The translations under genes were made by a program, and so were the position numbers. Positions 37,675 through 39,145 of a stretch of DNA of 39,145 nt are shown piece by piece. How positions within the stretch are numbered: the first letter of the stretch is position 1; each line of letters begins with the position of its first letter. The notes under the pieces are model-generated. The model had not been told where the DNA came from and made no database searches. It saw only the letters and a list, made by a program, of their open reading frames with translations. The stretch is from a virus: positions 1 to 39,145 of the IMG/VR virus record IMGVR_UViG_3300036851_000192; one strand, given 5' to 3'.

Positions 37675-39145
37675 TCAGCCCTCGTTCAAGGAAAGCTTCG
37701 CCACGACGCCGAGCACCTGCATCGGCAGCGGCTGATCGCGCTCGATCGTGATCGTGCCGTCTGAGTCGCCGCCGCCGGTGCGCCCCCATCCGAGGTTCTC
37801 GACGCGCTTGTCGCCAGTGAATTCAGGCACCGGCTGATCGAGTACGGCGCCCGTGCCGAACTTGCGCGAGAGGATCGGCTGCCCGTTCACCTTGCCGCCC
37901 TTCGTCTTGTGAAAACGAACGACGACCTCGTGAATCGAGATGGCGCTCCCCTGGGCGGTGCCCGTCGTGGTCGCGATCTCGGGCGGGAGCGTGACGATGG
38001 TCGATTTGAAGTCGAGGCCGATCTCGACCTTGTAGGCGGCCTTGTCGAGCACGATCGCCGCTGCGGCGACGGTCTTTGGCTTCGCGACATACCCGTCGGC
38101 GACGATGTTTACCGTCTTCGCCTCAAGGTGGCCGAGGCCCGCCCAGTTCTTCGTCGCCTGCGCATCGGTGCCGATCACGGTGATCGCGCCCGGGTCATTG
38201 GCGATCGCCACGGTGTAGGTGTTCGCCCCCGTCACCGTGATCGTGTATTCCGCGTTGATTGAGCTCGGCGTGAAGCTCGAAAGCCGGATTTTGTTCCCGG
38301 TCGAATACCCGTGGCCGGCGCGCGTGAGGGTAAGAACACCCGCCGCCCAGACCGCGGCCGTGATGGCGTTCTCGGCGACCGCGCCGGTGACGGCCGAGTC
38401 GGTCTCGAGGCCATCCTCGAATCGCTCGATGTAGCGCTTCGTGGCCCCGTTGATCGTGCGCACGACCACGGCCCAAAGCTGGCTCGAGTCCTCGGTCGGA
38501 ATCACCGCGACGCTCTCGAAAAGGCCGTCGGTTTGATGCCGCGCGAAGCCGACGGCCTCCTGATCCCGGTCGATCGACATCGAGACGAGAAAGCCGTCGT
38601 CGCGCACCATCCACAGCAGCTGATCGGGGTCCTGCTGGTAGGCCATCTCGAGAATGCCGTCGCCCGTGATGTGCTCGGCGAGCACCGAGATGTCGGGCGC
38701 GCTGAACTGCTCGATGTCCGAGCGAAAGCTCAAGGCGCGAAGCTTCTTGCCCCCGTCCTGCACGAAGATCACGTCGTTTCCGACGCGCGCCGGGCGCGCG
38801 ATCGAGCAGCCGTAGGCCGTGTCCGGGTTCGCCTGCACGTTCGTCGGCGAGATCGGCGTCTCGATGCCGCCGAGCATCGCCCACTCGGCGCCGGCGGTGA
38901 GGGGATGCAGCGCCTTGCCCGCAGCGATGTGCTCGATCTCGTCAAGCTGATCGGAGGCGAGCGCGAACGTGAAGGCATCCGAGTCACCGATGCCGTCGGC
39001 GAAGTTGTAAAGCTCCCCGATGCGCGAGCCCCAGACGACGTTCGGATAGTTAGGACTGCCCCCGGCGATGAGCCGCTGCTGATACAGGCCCACGGCCTGC
39101 GGGTACTTGTCGACCGAATTCCATTGCACCTGCCGAAGCGCCCAG
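37675..39145 (-). CDS. Tail tubular protein B-like, C-terminal part (gene continues from 1077 through the circle)
   Basis: This is the continuation of the tail nozzle gene that starts at 1077; bases 39019-39145 duplicate 1-127. It contains WGSRIGELYNF soon after the join, then repeats of the form AAVWAAGVLTLTRAGHGYST followed by TITVTGANTYTVAI, which databases label E1 FCCH-like. The C-terminus (ITIERDQPLPMQVLGVVAKL) is typical of these podovirus nozzle proteins. The stop at 37675 is followed 3 bases later by the gp14-like ATG. Confidence 0.88.
   Translation of the reverse strand, partial: WALRQVQWNSVDKYPQAVGLYQQRLIAGGSPNYPNVVWGSRIGELYNFADGIGDSDAFTFALASDQLDEIEHIAAGKALHPLTAGAEWAMLGGIETPISPTNVQANPDTAYGCSIARPARVGNDVIFVQDGGKKLRALSFRSDIEQFSAPDISVLAEHITGDGILEMAYQQDPDQLLWMVRDDGFLVSMSIDRDQEAVGFARHQTDGLFESVAVIPTEDSSQLWAVVVRTINGATKRYIERFEDGLETDSAVTGAVAENAITAAVWAAGVLTLTRAGHGYSTGNKIRLSSFTPSSINAEYTITVTGANTYTVAIANDPGAITVIGTDAQATKNWAGLGHLEAKTVNIVADGYVAKPKTVAAAAIVLDKAAYKVEIGLDFKSTIVTLPPEIATTTGTAQGSAISIHEVVVRFHKTKGGKVNGQPILSRKFGTGAVLDQPVPEFTGDKRVENLGWGRTGGGDSDGTITIERDQPLPMQVLGVVAKLSLNEG
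39019..39145. repeat. Direct terminal repeat, right copy
   Basis: Exact duplicate of 1-127; see the left copy. Confidence 0.95.

Overview
The window is one complete temperate phage genome. The first 127 bases are repeated exactly as the last 127, and joining the ends restores an uninterrupted tail gene, so the molecule is circular with 39,018 unique bases. The base composition is G+C rich throughout. The virion genes (T7-like tail tubular proteins A and B, T7-like internal virion proteins, short tail, T7-type fibre base) indicate a podovirus-type, short-tailed phage. A lipoprotein, a spanin-like pair and an outer-membrane-barrel-like protein point to a Gram-negative, probably proteobacterial, host. 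A Bbp19-family protein and the gene order recall Bordetella BPP-1-like and Burkholderia podoviruses, but no reverse transcriptase or diversity-generating cassette is present.

The genome has two arms that diverge from an immunity region at about 15.1 kb and converge at about 24.7 kb. The minus arm runs from 15102 down through 1/39018 to 24699. Its order is: Cro-like regulator, ribbon-helix-helix protein, cytosine-C5 methyltransferase, a frameshifted conserved gene, adenine methyltransferase, replication-associated YdaU/DUF1376 protein, zinc protein, NinB-like and RusA-like recombination functions, portal, Bbp19-like protein, scaffold, major capsid, a capsid-associated protein, tail tubes A and B, internal virion proteins (gp14/15/16-like), small and large terminase, tail fibre, spanin-like pair, barrel protein, M15 endolysin, DUF1353 protein and an orphan LuxR-type helix-turn-helix protein. 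One short two-TM membrane gene (30528-30785) lies on the opposite strand inside this arm.

The plus arm begins with a CI-like repressor without a peptidase domain, followed by a conserved small protein and two lipoproteins and then a terminator. A second promoter at about 16.5 kb drives a run of small unknown genes, a YqaJ/lambda-type exonuclease with a candidate annealing partner, an alanine/tyrosine-repeat protein, more small (often cysteine-rich) proteins, and a large serine integrase. Most genes in both arms overlap by 1 or 4 bases (ATGA, GTGA, TGATG), which implies translational coupling and guided many start choices.

The immunity logic can be read directly. Five 16-bp palindromes with consensus TAGCCA-N4-TGGCTA sit in two promoter regions, two between the divergent repressor genes and three before the second plus operon, at 22-23 bp spacing, and one lies inside each -35/-10 spacer. 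The minus promoter places its predicted start point at or next to the cro ATG, so that mRNA is probably leaderless.

The most unusual feature is that three consecutive capsid-assembly genes (scaffold, major capsid, capsid-associated protein) each begin with a strong N-terminal membrane or signal-like segment behind a good ribosome binding site. This suggests head assembly tethered to the inner membrane. Other notable points are a possible PBECR-type nuclease domain inside an ejected virion protein, a serine integrase whose zinc-ribbon region has lost its cysteines, and a frameshift in an 8-G tract.
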